A stretch of 64,000 nt of DNA. Origin: Sporomusa sp. KB1. GTDB lineage: Bacteria > Bacillota > Negativicutes > Sporomusales > Sporomusaceae. The position numbers and the translations under genes are program-made. Location of the stretch: positions 3,412,770 through 3,476,769 of the forward strand of contig NZ_VLKC01000002.1 in NCBI RefSeq assembly GCF_007830295.1, read 5' to 3'. This document shows, in pieces, positions 16,168-25,339 of the stretch; position 1 is the first letter of the stretch; each line of letters opens with the position of its first letter. Under the pieces are notes generated by a model. The model was not told where the DNA came from. It made no database searches and was given only the letters and a program-made list of their open reading frames with translations.

Positions 16168-18213
16168 CTAAATTTGAAACTTGCCAATGGCATCCTGAAG
16201 ATCGGATGCCAATTTTGCCAATGATTGACTAGAGGCTGCGATTTCTTCCATGGATGCCGATTGCTCCTCTGTGGCTGCAGAAACAGTCTGCGTCTCGGAT
16301 GCCGCCTGTTTACTAGCCATATCAATCTTCTGGATAACGTCGACCAGTGTTTGATTGCCATCGGCAATCTGCTGGATAGCACTAGTAATATCTGAAATTT
16401 GCTCAGAAAGTCGAAGAATTGCATCTACAATTTGTTTAAAGGTTTCTCCTGTATTATGCACCAAGGAAACACCAACTTCAATACCAGTGGCTCCCGCTTG
16501 GGTGGTGGTAACAACTTGATTCAGATTGGTCTCGTTTTTTGCTACCAGGGTGCCGATTTGTTGAGCTGCCTGATTGGATTCTTCCGCTAATTTGCGGACT
16601 TCTTCCGCTACCACGGCAAAACCGCGTCCCTGTTCACCGGCCCTAGCTGCTTCAATAGCGGCATTCAAGGCCAGAAGGTTGGTTTGTCCCGCTATAGAAG
16701 ATATAAGAGTGACCATTTCACGAATATCCCGGGAGCTGTTGCTTAGTTCGGTTATACATTCCTGCGTAGCGGCAGTATTTTGACCAATCTCATTCATTTG
16801 TTTTACCGCTTGCTCCGCTATCTGCTGTCCCTGTTCAGCCGACTGGGTAGTAGCGGCAGCTGTATTGGATACATTACTCGCTGATCGAGAGATGTGAGTT
16901 ACTTGCTCTGTCATATTTTGAGCGATACCTTGGATTTGGTCAGCGTTTTCTGATTGCAGATCCGCGCCGTGAGCAATTTCAGTAATGGATCCGGCAACTT
17001 GATTGGCGGCATCGGCCGATTGCTGAGCGCTGGCTGTTAGTTCCTCGCTGGAGGCGGCTAATTGATCGGACTGAGACTGAACTTGCTGTACTAGGCTGCG
17101 CAAATTTTGATTCATAAGCAGCATACTATCTTCCAATTCTCCTATCTCATTCTTGGTATGGAATGCTTTTGTCCGGTTTATTAATTTACCTTCGGCAATT
17201 TCTTTAGCAATTTGATTGATGCGTAAAATCGGGCGGGCAGACGATCGACTAAGCCAGAAAGTGAAGCCTAATGCAAGTAAGAAACAAAAAAAGGAAGTTC
17301 CGAATAAAAGTCTTGATAAGGTTGTAGTTTCACTGGCGGCATCGGCTTCAGTCGTTGTCACCAATAAGAACCAGCGTTGGCCGCCAGGCAAGTCAATTGG
17401 GTTAAACGAGCCGATTTGCTCGACACCGGATGTATTCGGTTTGTATTGCACAGCAACATGACCATTTTTCTCAGCTGCTTCTGCAAAAGCGGTGCTTAGC
17501 CTAGGGTCAATCCCTTCGGTGATGTTTAATTTATTCTTCAGTTCTGCGGATATCTCACCGGTTTTGACGTTCATATTGCCAGGAATTTCCGGGCGGGTGG
17601 GATGTGCCAAATAGATGCCGTTGTTGTCAAGCAAAGCACCGTACCCTTTTTGCTTGAACTTAATATCTTGTACAATTGGAATTAATTTATCCAAAGAATA
17701 ATTGCCAAACAGGATGCCGATAAATTCATTCCCACGCATGACGGGAATACATAATGATACAGACTGCTTCTGAGTACCTCGGGACAGAAATACCTCAGAA
17801 ATATATGGCTTTTTTGTAGCTACTACTTTTTTAAAAAATTCCCGTTCACTGACATTAACCGTGAAATTCGCCGCATTAATCAACATGCCATCTGGAGAAG
17901 CAAAAGAAATGTCATCGAATTTATCCAGGCGCTGCTGTGCTTCTTTTAGGGCCGGCTGAATTTGTGTTTTATCGCCGCTTTGCAGTCTTGCTATACTAGC
18001 GAGATCCTGCAATTGAGACATAGATAATGCAAGCTCTGATTGGACATGGGCGACAGCCTTAGATACTACTGCTTCTTCTGTCTGATTTAGGCTTTCGCGC
18101 AGAGATTTCTCAGAAAAATAGTACCCCGTGCAGGATACGAGTAGCAATGTGCCGACAACTAAGGCGCCGATTAGGGTCATTAGCTGAAACCGGATACTTT
18201 GAGTGAACTTCAT
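16168..18213 (-). CDS. Methyl-accepting chemotaxis protein with dCache-type sensor
   Basis: 681 residues. A first membrane helix spans residues ~8-32, then an extracellular Cache-type domain of about 250 residues ([22 protein letters not shown] is typical of its second lobe), a second helix near 285-308, HAMP, and a long coiled coil. The signalling tip is intact: [39 protein letters not shown], split here as the conserved hairpin around residue 530. It relays a small-molecule signal to CheA/CheW. The open frame begins 3 codons earlier, but the second ATG has GGGAG at proper spacing. Its presence between att sites 1 and 2 means it travelled with element 1. Confidence 0.93.
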   Translation of the reverse strand: MKFTQSIRFQLMTLIGALVVGTLLLVSCTGYYFSEKSLRESLNQTEEAVVSKAVAHVQSELALSMSQLQDLASIARLQSGDKTQIQPALKEAQQRLDKFDDISFASPDGMLINAANFTVNVSEREFFKKVVATKKPYISEVFLSRGTQKQSVSLCIPVMRGNEFIGILFGNYSLDKLIPIVQDIKFKQKGYGALLDNNGIYLAHPTRPEIPGNMNVKTGEISAELKNKLNITEGIDPRLSTAFAEAAEKNGHVAVQYKPNTSGVEQIGSFNPIDLPGGQRWFLLVTTTEADAASETTTLSRLLFGTSFFCFLLALGFTFWLSRSSARPILRINQIAKEIAEGKLINRTKAFHTKNEIGELEDSMLLMNQNLRSLVQQVQSQSDQLAASSEELTASAQQSADAANQVAGSITEIAHGADLQSENADQIQGIAQNMTEQVTHISRSASNVSNTAAATTQSAEQGQQIAEQAVKQMNEIGQNTAATQECITELSNSSRDIREMVTLISSIAGQTNLLALNAAIEAARAGEQGRGFAVVAEEVRKLAEESNQAAQQIGTLVAKNETNLNQVVTTTQAGATGIEVGVSLVHNTGETFKQIVDAILRLSEQISDITSAIQQIADGNQTLVDVIQKIDMASKQAASETQTVSAATEEQSASMEEIAASSQSLAKLASDLQDAIGKFQI

Positions 18214-18500
18214 GATAGTCATCTCCCTAGTAAAATATTTTATATTACAGATAAAAACTTGATTTCTACTTTTTACTTTATAAAAAGATATTGCTAATAT
18301 TCTTACTAATTAAGCTCTAATCAGGCTGAGTGGATGATATTTAAAAAGTATTATAGGCTTTATGAAATACTCATTTTATAAGTTATGTAATTACTACTTA
18401 CTACTACAAAATAGCAATAAATCCCTCCTATTTACAAAAAATAAAAAGGAATTATTTATCGTGCTGTCTCAATTATACTTTAGAAGATATTGTTTATGTA

Positions 18501-18547
18501 TTTACAGAACAAATGTTCTATGGTATAGTAATACCGAACAAATGTTC
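18501..18547 (+). promoter_or_regulatory. SOS promoter of recA with two LexA boxes
   Basis: TTTACA (18501-18506) and TATAGT (18524-18529) are 17 bp apart. Two identical GAACAAATGTTC boxes lie at 18507-18518, inside the spacer, and at 18536-18547, between the -10 and the ribosome binding site. They match the Firmicute LexA consensus GAAC-N4-GTTC, so repression by LexA is very likely. Confidence 0.85.
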
Positions 18548-18565
18548 TGCGGGGAGGGTGTTACT

Positions 18566-19671
18566 ATGGCTAACGACAAAAACAAGGAATTCGAAAAGAA
18601 TATCGAAATGGGCAAAGAAAAGGCTCTGGAAAACGCATTACGCGGCATTGAAAAAGAATTCGGTAAAGGCGCGATCATGAAGCTGGGCGAAGCTGCCGCG
18701 CAAATGAATGTGGAGGTAATCCCTACCGGCTGCCTGCCGATCGATATGGCTTTAGGCGTTGACGGTGTACCGCGTGGCCGGGTGATTGAAATATTTGGCC
18801 CGGAATCGTCGGGTAAAACTACGGTAGCCCTGCATATTATTGAGAAGCGCAGAAAATGGACGGCGTTGCTGTGTTCATTGACGCTGAACATGCACTTGAC
18901 CCGACCTACGCGAAAAGGCTGGGCGTTGATATAGATAATTTACTGATTTCTCAACCTGACAATGGAGAAGAAGCACTTGATATCGCAGAGGCCTTGGTGC
19001 GCAGTGCAGCGGTAGATGTTATTGTTATTGACTCTGTGGCTGCCCTGGTGCCAAAGAGTGAGATTGATGGCGATATGGGCGATTCACATGTTGGCCTTCA
19101 GGCTAGGCTAATGTCACAGGCCTTGCGTAAATTAACAGGTTTTGTGAGTAAGTCTCGAACCACAATTATTTTTATTAATCAATTACGGGAAAAAGTTGGT
19201 GTTATGTTTGGTAACCCTGAGACAACTACAGGGGGCCGGGCCTTAAAATTTTATGCCTCTGTTCGGATGGATGTCCGGAAAGGCGAGGCACTAAAACAAG
19301 ACAATGTTGTTGTTGGCAGTCGGACTAGGGTAAAAGTCGTTAAAAATAAAATTGCTCCGCCATTTAAGAAAGCCGAGTTTGATATTATGTACGGCGAGGG
19401 TATTTCGCGGGTAGGCAGTCTGATTGATCTAGGAGTAGATTTGGATATTATTGCCAAGAGTGGCGCTTGGTTTTCATATAAAGCAAATCGATTGGGGCAA
19501 GGTCGGGAAAACGTAAAAATCATGCTAAAAGAAAATCCGGAGCTTGCAAACGAAATTGAGCAGGCTATCAGGGATAAGATAGCGGGCGGCGCGGAAATGC
19601 CGACAGGAACTTCTACTCCTGAGGATAACACCGACGAAGAAGCAAGTTACAGCTTAACAGAGGAGGCGTAA
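18566..19671 (+). pseudogene. recA: recA, interrupted by a single-base deletion
   Basis: The first segment (18566 onwards) has the RecA N-terminus and Walker [16 protein letters not shown]. The second frame carries [12 protein letters not shown], the Walker B-region [13 protein letters not shown], loop L2 with [10 protein letters not shown] and the acidic C-terminus. Restoring one base between 18842 and 18843 gives ATT ATT GCA GAA GCG CAG AAA ATG and joins the frames exactly at the expected AEAQK motif. In the deposited sequence translation runs into 30 unrelated codons. A TGA at 18841 bars in-frame upstream extension of the second part. It is either a real mutation or a sequencing error. ATG has GGGAGGG upstream. 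Confidence 0.9.
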
Positions 19672-19677
19672 CATACG

Positions 19678-20007
19678 ATGCGGAGCTTTGATGAAATAAT
19701 AGCTGCAGGAGTTATCCGTCATCCAGACGAAGCCGAATGTTTATTTTATGGCAATCATGTTCCCAATCAAGAAAATGGTGCTTTTTTCATGGGAAATTTA
19801 TTAATCATGGCTACCACAGAACATGAAAATGGCATTATAATAGAACATGTGAGCGCCAGTCTGCCATATGGAAAATTAGATTCACAAGACATTAGGGATA
19901 TTAAAGAAATTTTTTGGTTGCCACACGAAATAAAAGATGTAGTAAGATTGCATATACCGTCAAAGATAGTTCATTTACAGAGAAAACGTAAAGTTCGAGT
20001 CGCGTAA
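19678..20007 (+). CDS. Phage-type small protein resembling DUF7694
   Basis: 109 residues. The pattern HVSASLPYG followed by IRDIKEIFWLPHEIKDVVRLHIP resembles the phage family in which a conserved HVSVS strand precedes a K-x-x-FW-x-x-E-x-V-x-x-LH-x-P motif (DUF7694-like, from memory). No catalytic motif is seen. It starts 4 nt after the recA stop region, with GAGGAGG upstream, and so is probably co-transcribed with recA under SOS control. Confidence 0.6.
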   Translation: MRSFDEIIAAGVIRHPDEAECLFYGNHVPNQENGAFFMGNLLIMATTEHENGIIIEHVSASLPYGKLDSQDIRDIKEIFWLPHEIKDVVRLHIPSKIVHLQRKRKVRVA

Positions 20008-20021
20008 TTATAGTAAAATTG

Positions 20022-20043
20022 GGTGTGCAATTGGTGTGCAATT
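20022..20043. repeat. Tandem 11-bp repeats left of att 2
   Basis: GGTGTGCAATT occurs twice without a gap about 90 bp before the att 2 core. Its position and 11-bp spacing mirror the TTGCCGTTTAT doublets at the other att sites, suggesting arm-type integrase sites with a different sequence. Confidence 0.45.
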
Positions 20044-20134
20044 AACCATGTTTTTTAATAATTTTACGGCTTTTTGCTAAAGATAAATCACGTACTTACT
20101 GGATTTGCAAGGTTTTAAAGCCCACTTTTTCACA

Positions 20135-20186
20135 CTTCTAAGCGGTTGGTCGTAGGTTCGATTCCTACCAGGCGTGCCAGAGAAAT
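20135..20186 (+). repeat. att site 2, tRNA-Arg 3'-half repeat
   Basis: Identical over 52 bases to 14087-14138. It marks the junction between element 1 and element 2. Only the anticodon-to-3' half of the tRNA is present, so no functional tRNA is made. Confidence 0.92.
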
Positions 20187-20187
20187 A

Positions 20188-20215
20188 AAGGGTTTGCGGG
20201 TGATGCAAGCCCTTT
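20188..20215 (+). terminator. Hairpin after att 2
   Basis: AAAGGGTTTGC and GCAAGCCCTTT pair (one G-T) around GGGTGAT and are followed by AATTAT. It occupies the same position as the tRNA terminator after att 1 but with unrelated stem sequence. Confidence 0.6.
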
Positions 20216-20227
20216 AATTATGTCAAG

Positions 20228-20249
20228 TTGCCGTTTATTTGCCGTTTAT
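20228..20249. repeat. Tandem 11-bp arm-type repeats next to att 2
   Basis: A perfect TTGCCGTTTAT doublet, same as at 14180 and 40901. Confidence 0.6.
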
Positions 20250-20299
20250 TTTCAAAAAAGCATACAAAAGAATACCAAAGATATCAAAAGTTAAGCAGG

Positions 20300-20541
20300 C
20301 TATTTGGCCTGCTTTTTTCGTTTCTCTATAGCATTTTTACCTTCAAGTGTACTCTTCTCTAAGAAGCTTCCATAATGTCAGCGGTTTGCTGCTCAGCCGA
20401 CTGTATTACATGTGCATATATATCTGTAGTGGTGGATGTACGAGCGTGACCGAGTTTGGCGCTAACAGTGCGAATATCTACCCCGCTCCTTATTAAAAAG
20501 CTGGCAGCCATATGCCTAAAGCTATGTGGTGAAATATGGTC
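20300..20541 (-). pseudogene. Integrase C-terminal remnant (element 2)
   Basis: Only the last quarter of a tyrosine recombinase survives: HISPHSFRHMAASFLI, LGHARTSTTTDIYAHV. It is about 85% like the element 1 copy by eye. A single-base shift near 20362 separates the stop after MEAS from the natural tail FLEKSTLEGKNAIEKRKKQ, which ends in the terminator at 20298-20316. The 5' part is gone; homology stops at 20541 and unrelated sequence follows. Confidence 0.85.
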
Positions 20542-20968
20542 CAGTAAAAACGCTCCATTTCAATAGGGAAGCGTTCCATATAATATAGGAGCGCTGCGGT
20601 AATAAGGGAGCGCTGATACTAACGGAGTTTTCATATGAATGTGTAAACAGCGATGTATTTAATAGTGCACATGAGCAGTTAGCGAATTTCAGAAACCGAC
20701 ACAAATAATATGGTATTTTGAGTTAAGAAAAGTTAAGGTTTTTTGAAGCTGAAAAGGCAATTGCAGTAGGCCGCGGCGATGAATTTTGCATGTACCCTTT
20801 GCACCCCAAAAATGCACCCTGGCTGGGATGCAAATAAGATGCATAAAAAAGTGTGCACATGAGTGCGTTTCCCGCCCGTAAAGCTGCGAGTTATTAAGTA
20901 TATAGGTTTTTAATTGTCCAGTAAAATATAAGAAGCCCGCCAGGGGCTTAAAAATGGGAGAGATAATA
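20542..20968. other. Gene-poor stretch with short GGAGCGCT repeats
   Basis: No convincing gene is seen. Variants of GGAGCGCT recur at short intervals (around 20560-20620), and both strands have short overlapping frames without ribosome binding sites. This is probably decayed sequence left by deletion of the integrase gene body. Confidence 0.4.
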
Positions 20969-21155
20969 ATGAAAAATGTAAAGATGGAAGTAGCCGGCGA
21001 CATTCTAACAATCACAGTGGATCTGAGCAAGCGCTATGGAAAGAGCAGCAGCGGTAAGAATGTGATTGTGGCCAGCAGTGAAGGTAATCAGGTCGGTACC
21101 GGAGACGGATTATAAGATTGGATTGAATATCTACACTAAGGCCGGCGAGGAGTGA
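20969..21155 (+). pseudogene. Small prophage protein, frameshifted
   Basis: The frame starts MKNVKMEVAGDILTITVDLS after a GGAGAG site, then RYGKSSSGKNVIVASSEG, and stops early at a TAA at about 21114. In another frame the expected ending VPETDYKIGLNIYTKAGEE runs to a TGA at 21153. It looks like a ~60-residue conserved prophage protein broken by a one-base indel near 21085. The function of the family is unknown to me. Confidence 0.55.
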
Positions 21156-21161
21156 AGCACC

Positions 21162-21347
21162 ATAGAACAAAGGAGAAAACGCGGAGCTCCGCCCGGGAAT
21201 AAGAATGCGGCCGGCCATGGAGCTCCAAAAGGCAATAAGAATGCCGCCAGTAATTGTGGCGGCCGGGGTGGTCCGGTGGGTAATAAGTATGCTGTCGGGC
21301 GGGGTAGGCCAAAAAAGGTAGTTGCTGAGTCTGTAACGGGGACGTAG
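21162..21347 (+). pseudogene. Phage GNKNA-repeat protein (terminase-small-subunit-like N-terminus), no valid start
   Basis: The frame reads GAPPGNKNAAGHGAPKG, then GNKNAASNCGG and GNKYAVGRGRPKK, the glycine/asparagine repeat seen at the N-terminus of many Firmicute phage terminase small subunits. The only in-frame initiator position after the GAGGAG site is ATA (21162), so the start codon appears mutated, and the protein ends after 61 codons without the HTH or core domain. Parts of its 3' end recur at 22952 and 25117. Confidence 0.6.
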
Positions 21348-21364
21348 GTGGCCAAGGTAGCTGC

Positions 21365-21562
21365 ATGATTTCGAGTCGTACAGCTTGTTTTTTCAGTTTA
21401 CTGGTACCCGACGAATACTGCGAGCTGGATAAGGGTCCAAACTATCTGTCCAAACTTGTATTAGGGAAGCATTTTAAGAGGGGAGAAGTAAAAGCCGAAA
21501 TTAAAACGGCAGATGTACAAACAGACTTCACTAAGAAAAACTCAAAAAAATCAATAGGGTAA
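21365..21562 (+). CDS. Short hypothetical frame, doubtful
   Basis: 65 codons from ATG. The C-terminal part (GKHFKRGEVKAEIKTADVQT) reads like protein but has no recognisable family, and the Shine-Dalgarno is poor. It may be the 3' remnant of a larger gene that entered with the downstream PLP-enzyme gene. Confidence 0.25.
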   Translation: MISSRTACFFSLLVPDEYCELDKGPNYLSKLVLGKHFKRGEVKAEIKTADVQTDFTKKNSKKSIG

Positions 21563-21676
21563 GTTAGATTGTTTTGGATTCTTAAAAGGGTATTCGGATT
21601 ATTGGGTTGAAATCTACCTAGCATAGTCATTAAAGAACCATAAATTTATGTGACAAGGTTTGGAGGCGAATTTCCT

Positions 21677-22954
21677 ATGGACGGCAAAGTAGTAGAATCC
21701 TCAATCAAATCCGAAGCAAGACGTGCGTTTCTCGCGCTCTGCATGCATAAAACACGACTCTTACAAGAGCCTGTTGTCGATCCCTATATGGCTTGTGGAC
21801 ATCCAAATCCATCTGGCCTTGGCGAAGCAGCCCGCTTTTCGCAAACTGGTTCCTGGGGGCAAAGTTCAGTTTTGTTTCCTAATCTTGAGACCTATCGTTT
21901 AGCGGACAAATGCGGCAGAGCACCTTATGGCGGGGCGGAATATGGCGTTCCTCAGACGCCCGAAGCCGATGTTGTGTGTAGAAAAATTGCGGCGCTTCAT
22001 AAAGGTCATAGCGCCGTCATCTGTCCCTCGGGATTATCTGCGATTGCGACAACTTTAGACGCATTTTCACCAAAAGCGGTTCTTATCCCTGACAATGTAT
22101 ATGGGCCAATGATCCGATTCCTGAACCGACGACGTATAACCCAAATCCGATATCCATCAGGCGCTTCAACAGATGAATTTAGCTCGGCCCTATTAAAAGC
22201 GCGTATCGAATATCCTCAACGCGAAGACTTGATTGTCTATATCGAGGCTCCGGGCAGCGGTACTTTTGAAATCCCCGACATCGATGGTATTATAGCTGCA
22301 TCACAAAATGCGAAGTTACGTACTGTTATGGACAACACATGGGCAAGCCACGTCCGTTTTATACCGCTTGAACATGGTATAGATGTTGTTGTGCAAGCGA
22401 CAACTAAATACGAAGGTGGATATGGTGATACTCCATCGGGTATTGTTATCGCCAAGCACCCACAAGACATGCAGATCATCGCCGACGAATTGCGCGCAAC
22501 CGGTAATGGTGCGGTCGCACCAACGACTTGCTCGCGGCTTTATCATAGAATTGATTCTACAGAAGAACGTCTCAATCAACACGCCGACACCGCACAGCGG
22601 CTGATCGACTGGTTCTTGAAACAGCCTTTCGTCACCGCCGTCCTGTCGCCGACTTTAGAAACCTCACCTTATCACGAACGTTTTAAACGCTATTTCGGCA
22701 AAGGGAATGGCCTTTTTAGCGTCGTTTTCCATCCGGAAATATCGGCAAAACATATAGAGGATTTTGTCGATGCACTACACTTGTTCTGGGTTGCCGAAAG
22801 CTGGGGCGGGCATTTGTCGCTGGTATTGCCAGTGCATGCCAAGCGCGAAGTCACACCCCTGCCGGATGGTTATGTTTTACGTTTCCACGCCGGACTCGAA
22901 GAATACCAAGATCTTTTGCGTGATCTCAATCAAGCGACAGGGTGCTTATCGTAA
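21677..22954 (+). CDS. Cys/Met-metabolism PLP-dependent enzyme (cystathionine lyase/synthase family)
   Basis: 425 residues. The PLP lysine is in VVQATTKYEGGYGDTPSG, preceded by the phosphate-binding GLSAIATTLDAF (~residue 113) and the DNTWAS strand that holds the ring-stacking aspartate. It is closest in plan to cystathionine beta-lyase or gamma-synthase, but the TTKY context differs from the usual SATKY, so the reaction is uncertain. The frame opens at 21650; ATG 21677 has GGAGG 10 nt upstream. Base composition is more balanced than the neighbours, suggesting separate transfer. It lies between two remnants of the GNKNA phage gene. Confidence 0.85.
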   Translation: MDGKVVESSIKSEARRAFLALCMHKTRLLQEPVVDPYMACGHPNPSGLGEAARFSQTGSWGQSSVLFPNLETYRLADKCGRAPYGGAEYGVPQTPEADVVCRKIAALHKGHSAVICPSGLSAIATTLDAFSPKAVLIPDNVYGPMIRFLNRRRITQIRYPSGASTDEFSSALLKARIEYPQREDLIVYIEAPGSGTFEIPDIDGIIAASQNAKLRTVMDNTWASHVRFIPLEHGIDVVVQATTKYEGGYGDTPSGIVIAKHPQDMQIIADELRATGNGAVAPTTCSRLYHRIDSTEERLNQHADTAQRLIDWFLKQPFVTAVLSPTLETSPYHERFKRYFGKGNGLFSVVFHPEISAKHIEDFVDALHLFWVAESWGGHLSLVLPVHAKREVTPLPDGYVLRFHAGLEEYQDLLRDLNQATGCLS

Positions 22955-23012
22955 ATAAATATGCTGTTGGGAGCGGCAGGCCGAAAAAGGCTGTTGCCGG
23001 CTTGGAGTAGTC
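22952..23012 (+). repeat. Remnant copy of the GNKNA-gene 3' end (copy B)
   Basis: Right at the end of the PLP-enzyme gene, AATAAATATGCTGTTGGG and following codons read NKYAVGSGRPKKAVAGLE-stop, a second version of the end of the gene at 21162-21347. The cargo gene is thus bounded by two copies. Confidence 0.55.
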
Positions 23013-23052
23013 TGTTACTCACTGTTGGTGAACATACTCTGCTACAGGTGAT

Positions 23053-23087
23053 AGGGGGCGAGACTAAGATCCCGCCCTAAGTGTTTA
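23053..23087. repeat. Cassette tail repeat, copy 1
   Basis: CCCTAAGTGTTTAAACAGCAGTA here and CCTAGGTGTTTAAATTCAGTA at 24212-24234 are related. One follows the PLP cassette and the other the LRR gene, pointing to a repeated boundary sequence. Confidence 0.4.
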
Positions 23088-23186
23088 AACAGCAGTATGC
23101 TGGCTTTCCCGGTTTATAGGAAGGGTTTTGTTGGCACAATTGCTATTAAATAATGCCGTCACATGACGTTAAAAGTTGCAGGACAA

Positions 23187-24035
23187 TTACGTCCATTCGT
23201 TTCCCCGGTACTTGTTCACTAGATCATTAAATTCCCTTTCATATTTTTCAAGACGTACCTTATCTTCTTGTGAATTCAAAAATGGTTTTCGTTTACCGAT
23301 AACTAAAACATCCTTTGTCTTTCTCTCAGTTTTAAGCGGATTCTTCAATTTTTTGTAAGGTTCAAGTACAGATGAAGTGATATTAACAGTATTTGCTGTC
23401 AACCATGCAATTTGTTCAGTTGAAAACAAATTACCATTAAACTCTAACCTTTCTAATTTCACGATTTTTGCAAGTGGAGTAATATCATTGTCATTAATTT
23501 TTTTAGCTGAAAAAATAAGTGTCTTTAAATTTTTTGTGCGTGAAAGCGGTGTTAAAGAATCTAAAATATACTTATTCCATATCTTATCTCCGAAATACAA
23601 CTCTTCTAAACTAGGTGCTAAGGGGATTTCTTCTAACGTGTGCATCCTTGTAAAGTCGTCAAAACTAAGACCTTTTAATTTTGAGTTTTTTGATAAATCC
23701 CAAAGATGAGTAACGCGCTGATTCCAAAAAAATATCAAATACTCAATATTTATAATGGTTTCCAGCTTTTTGAAATCAGCTATTAAAGGGCACTTCCAGA
23801 AACATATAATTTTGAATTGGTGCCCATAGGTTTCAATAAAGTACTCGAATGTATCCTGAGTTAATCCACTAATCCATATTTCAGTTGCTTTGCAATCCTT
23901 TAAACTATCAATATCATTTTTTGTAATGCGTCCACCAGATATATCGGATTGAAGTAAAGATACGCATTTATCAGCAATCATATCTCTGCAAGAAAAACTC
24001 TGTAAGTAATAATCCAATCCTTGTATCTTTCCCAT
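23187..24035 (-). CDS. Leucine-rich-repeat protein
   Basis: 282 residues. From residue ~60 to ~215 there are irregular 22-24 residue repeats with the L-x-x-L-x-(F/L) spacing (LKGLSFDDF, LEELYFGDK, LKTLIFSAKKI, LERLEFNGNLF). No signal peptide or anchor is visible, so it is probably intracellular and a protein-binding factor. A charged C-terminal tail follows. AGGAG lies 6 nt before ATG. It sits between cassette-tail repeats; no partner gene is obvious. It could be cargo with a defence or immunity role, but that is speculation. Confidence 0.7.
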   Translation of the reverse strand: MGKIQGLDYYLQSFSCRDMIADKCVSLLQSDISGGRITKNDIDSLKDCKATEIWISGLTQDTFEYFIETYGHQFKIICFWKCPLIADFKKLETIINIEYLIFFWNQRVTHLWDLSKNSKLKGLSFDDFTRMHTLEEIPLAPSLEELYFGDKIWNKYILDSLTPLSRTKNLKTLIFSAKKINDNDITPLAKIVKLERLEFNGNLFSTEQIAWLTANTVNITSSVLEPYKKLKNPLKTERKTKDVLVIGKRKPFLNSQEDKVRLEKYEREFNDLVNKYRGNEWT

Positions 24036-24211
24036 TATTTTCTCCTATTTTATCTGAGCAGTTTTAAATGCCTAGAACTCTGAGGCATCGACAACGAAAG
24101 CATAAGTAGTGTGGCTGCTGGCCTTTGATGTTAGATTCGCTCGAATTACAAACTTGCTTTGCTTTTTGTCACAACTGACAAAGTAACTTTCTCGGTGGGG
24201 GTGAAGTTCCG

Positions 24212-24234
24212 TCCTAGGTGTTTAAATTCAGTAG
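24212..24234. repeat. Cassette tail repeat, copy 2
   Basis: Related to 23053-23087 (shared G-TGTTTAAA core with CAGTA downstream). It lies between the LRR gene and the acetyltransferase gene. Confidence 0.35.
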
Positions 24235-24245
24235 ACTTAAACCGG

Positions 24246-24998
24246 CTAGTGCCGAGAACTTTTCTTAATTCCATATAAACCTAGAGCGTCGCTTGCCAGT
24301 GCATCTTTATAAAGATTTATTATATTATTAACTTTGAAAAACATACACTTTGCTTTTCCGATAGTGATATCTTTTATATGGCCTCTGGCATATGCTTGAT
24401 CTTGTATCTTGTACCAAGCCTTTTCGGGAGGTTTCCCGGTTTCGATATACCATTGCTCTTTGGGGTAATAACGTTGAACTTCAGCTGTCGGCCTAAAAAT
24501 GTCTTGGATCTCCGATGGAAGATTATCTTCTACATAATGCATGCTAGTGAGCTTATATATATCGACGCCTAATAATAAGCCGTATCCATCTTTAACGTGT
24601 AGATTTGATAATCCTTCGCTATTCTTATCCTGTTCCGCACCCCAGGCCGATACTCTATGCATTCCCTCGCCGGTTATTACATCAGGCATTTGCCGAAACG
24701 TATCTGAAATAATCCCCATGCCGGTTCTTTCGCTAAAAGTGGGATCTAATATTTTTATTTTGCAGGTTAAACCTCTTTGCTTATCATCTTCTGTGAGTTC
24801 AAATGGTTTTGACATGGGAAATGAAGGCATAATAATTGCGCCTTCCGGTGTAACAATATTCTTCAATGCGGAAATTACTGTTTCGGCACCACCATCGACT
24901 TTACCAAAACTGCTGAGAGAACTATGGATTTCAATATACATGCCTTTTTGTAAGCCAAGCTCACGGAACCTGGTTTCGATTTCATCACGGGTAATCAT
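24246..24998 (-). CDS. AAC(3)-family N-acetyltransferase
   Basis: 250 residues of the aminoglycoside 3-N-acetyltransferase fold (YokD/FrbF-like), which uses acetyl-CoA. The N-terminal half carries IHSSLSSFGKVDGGAETVI and IIMPSFPMSKPFE, and the later AWGAEQDKNSEG and LLLGVDI stretches match the family order. Whether it acetylates an aminoglycoside or another amine cannot be told. The frame opens at a TTG 6 codons earlier; ATG at 24998 has GAAGGA 6 nt upstream. It is cargo of element 2. Confidence 0.85.
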   Translation of the reverse strand: MITRDEIETRFRELGLQKGMYIEIHSSLSSFGKVDGGAETVISALKNIVTPEGAIIMPSFPMSKPFELTEDDKQRGLTCKIKILDPTFSERTGMGIISDTFRQMPDVITGEGMHRVSAWGAEQDKNSEGLSNLHVKDGYGLLLGVDIYKLTSMHYVEDNLPSEIQDIFRPTAEVQRYYPKEQWYIETGKPPEKAWYKIQDQAYARGHIKDITIGKAKCMFFKVNNIINLYKDALASDALGLYGIKKSSRH

Positions 24999-25016
24999 AT
25001 TATTTCCTTCTCTCAA

Positions 25017-25339
25017 TTTGTCTGTAAACCCCTGGAATGAGTAGAGTTCTCAGCATTCCTGGGGTTACTATTTATAAGCTGCAATGGCGGCCGGGCTGGG
25101 GCTGGGGCTGGTTTAATAAGTATGCTGTCGGGCGGAGGAAGCTGCAGTGACCAGTGTTTGAAAAACTTTGTGCTTAAAAAAGAATTTGTTTTCAGCCCTA
25201 GCCAATAAAAAGAGAGTCCTTACAGCCATCTATAACGTCAAATATACTTACATCTAACTGCGTTTTATATCATATAGAGTAGGAGGGTTAGTCCCCTCCT
25301 ATGAATTACCCTATGTAAGTTTACCACTAACTACAAAAT
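25017..25339. other. Intergenic stretch with a third GNKNA-gene remnant (copy C)
   Basis: AATAAGTATGCTGTCGGGCG at 25117-25136 repeats part of 21279-21302 exactly. No gene is visible. The remaining 200 bases are AT-rich, and a short GAGTAGGAGGGTTAGTCCCCTCCTATG hairpin-like region near 25279-25302 could terminate the leftward STAND gene. Confidence 0.45.

Noticed and set aside
18835-18860. Programmed frameshift in recA
   Set aside because: No slippery X-XXY-YYZ heptamer lies in the shared window, and restoring one base gives the exact family sequence, so mutation or sequencing error is simpler.
20689-21030. 113-codon minus-strand frame
   Set aside because: It is antisense to the small prophage pseudogene and has no ribosome site.
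21131-21366. Two overlapping Pro-rich minus-strand frames
   Set aside because: They are the complement of the GNKNA-repeat phage gene; glycine/asparagine codons read as proline-rich on the other strand.
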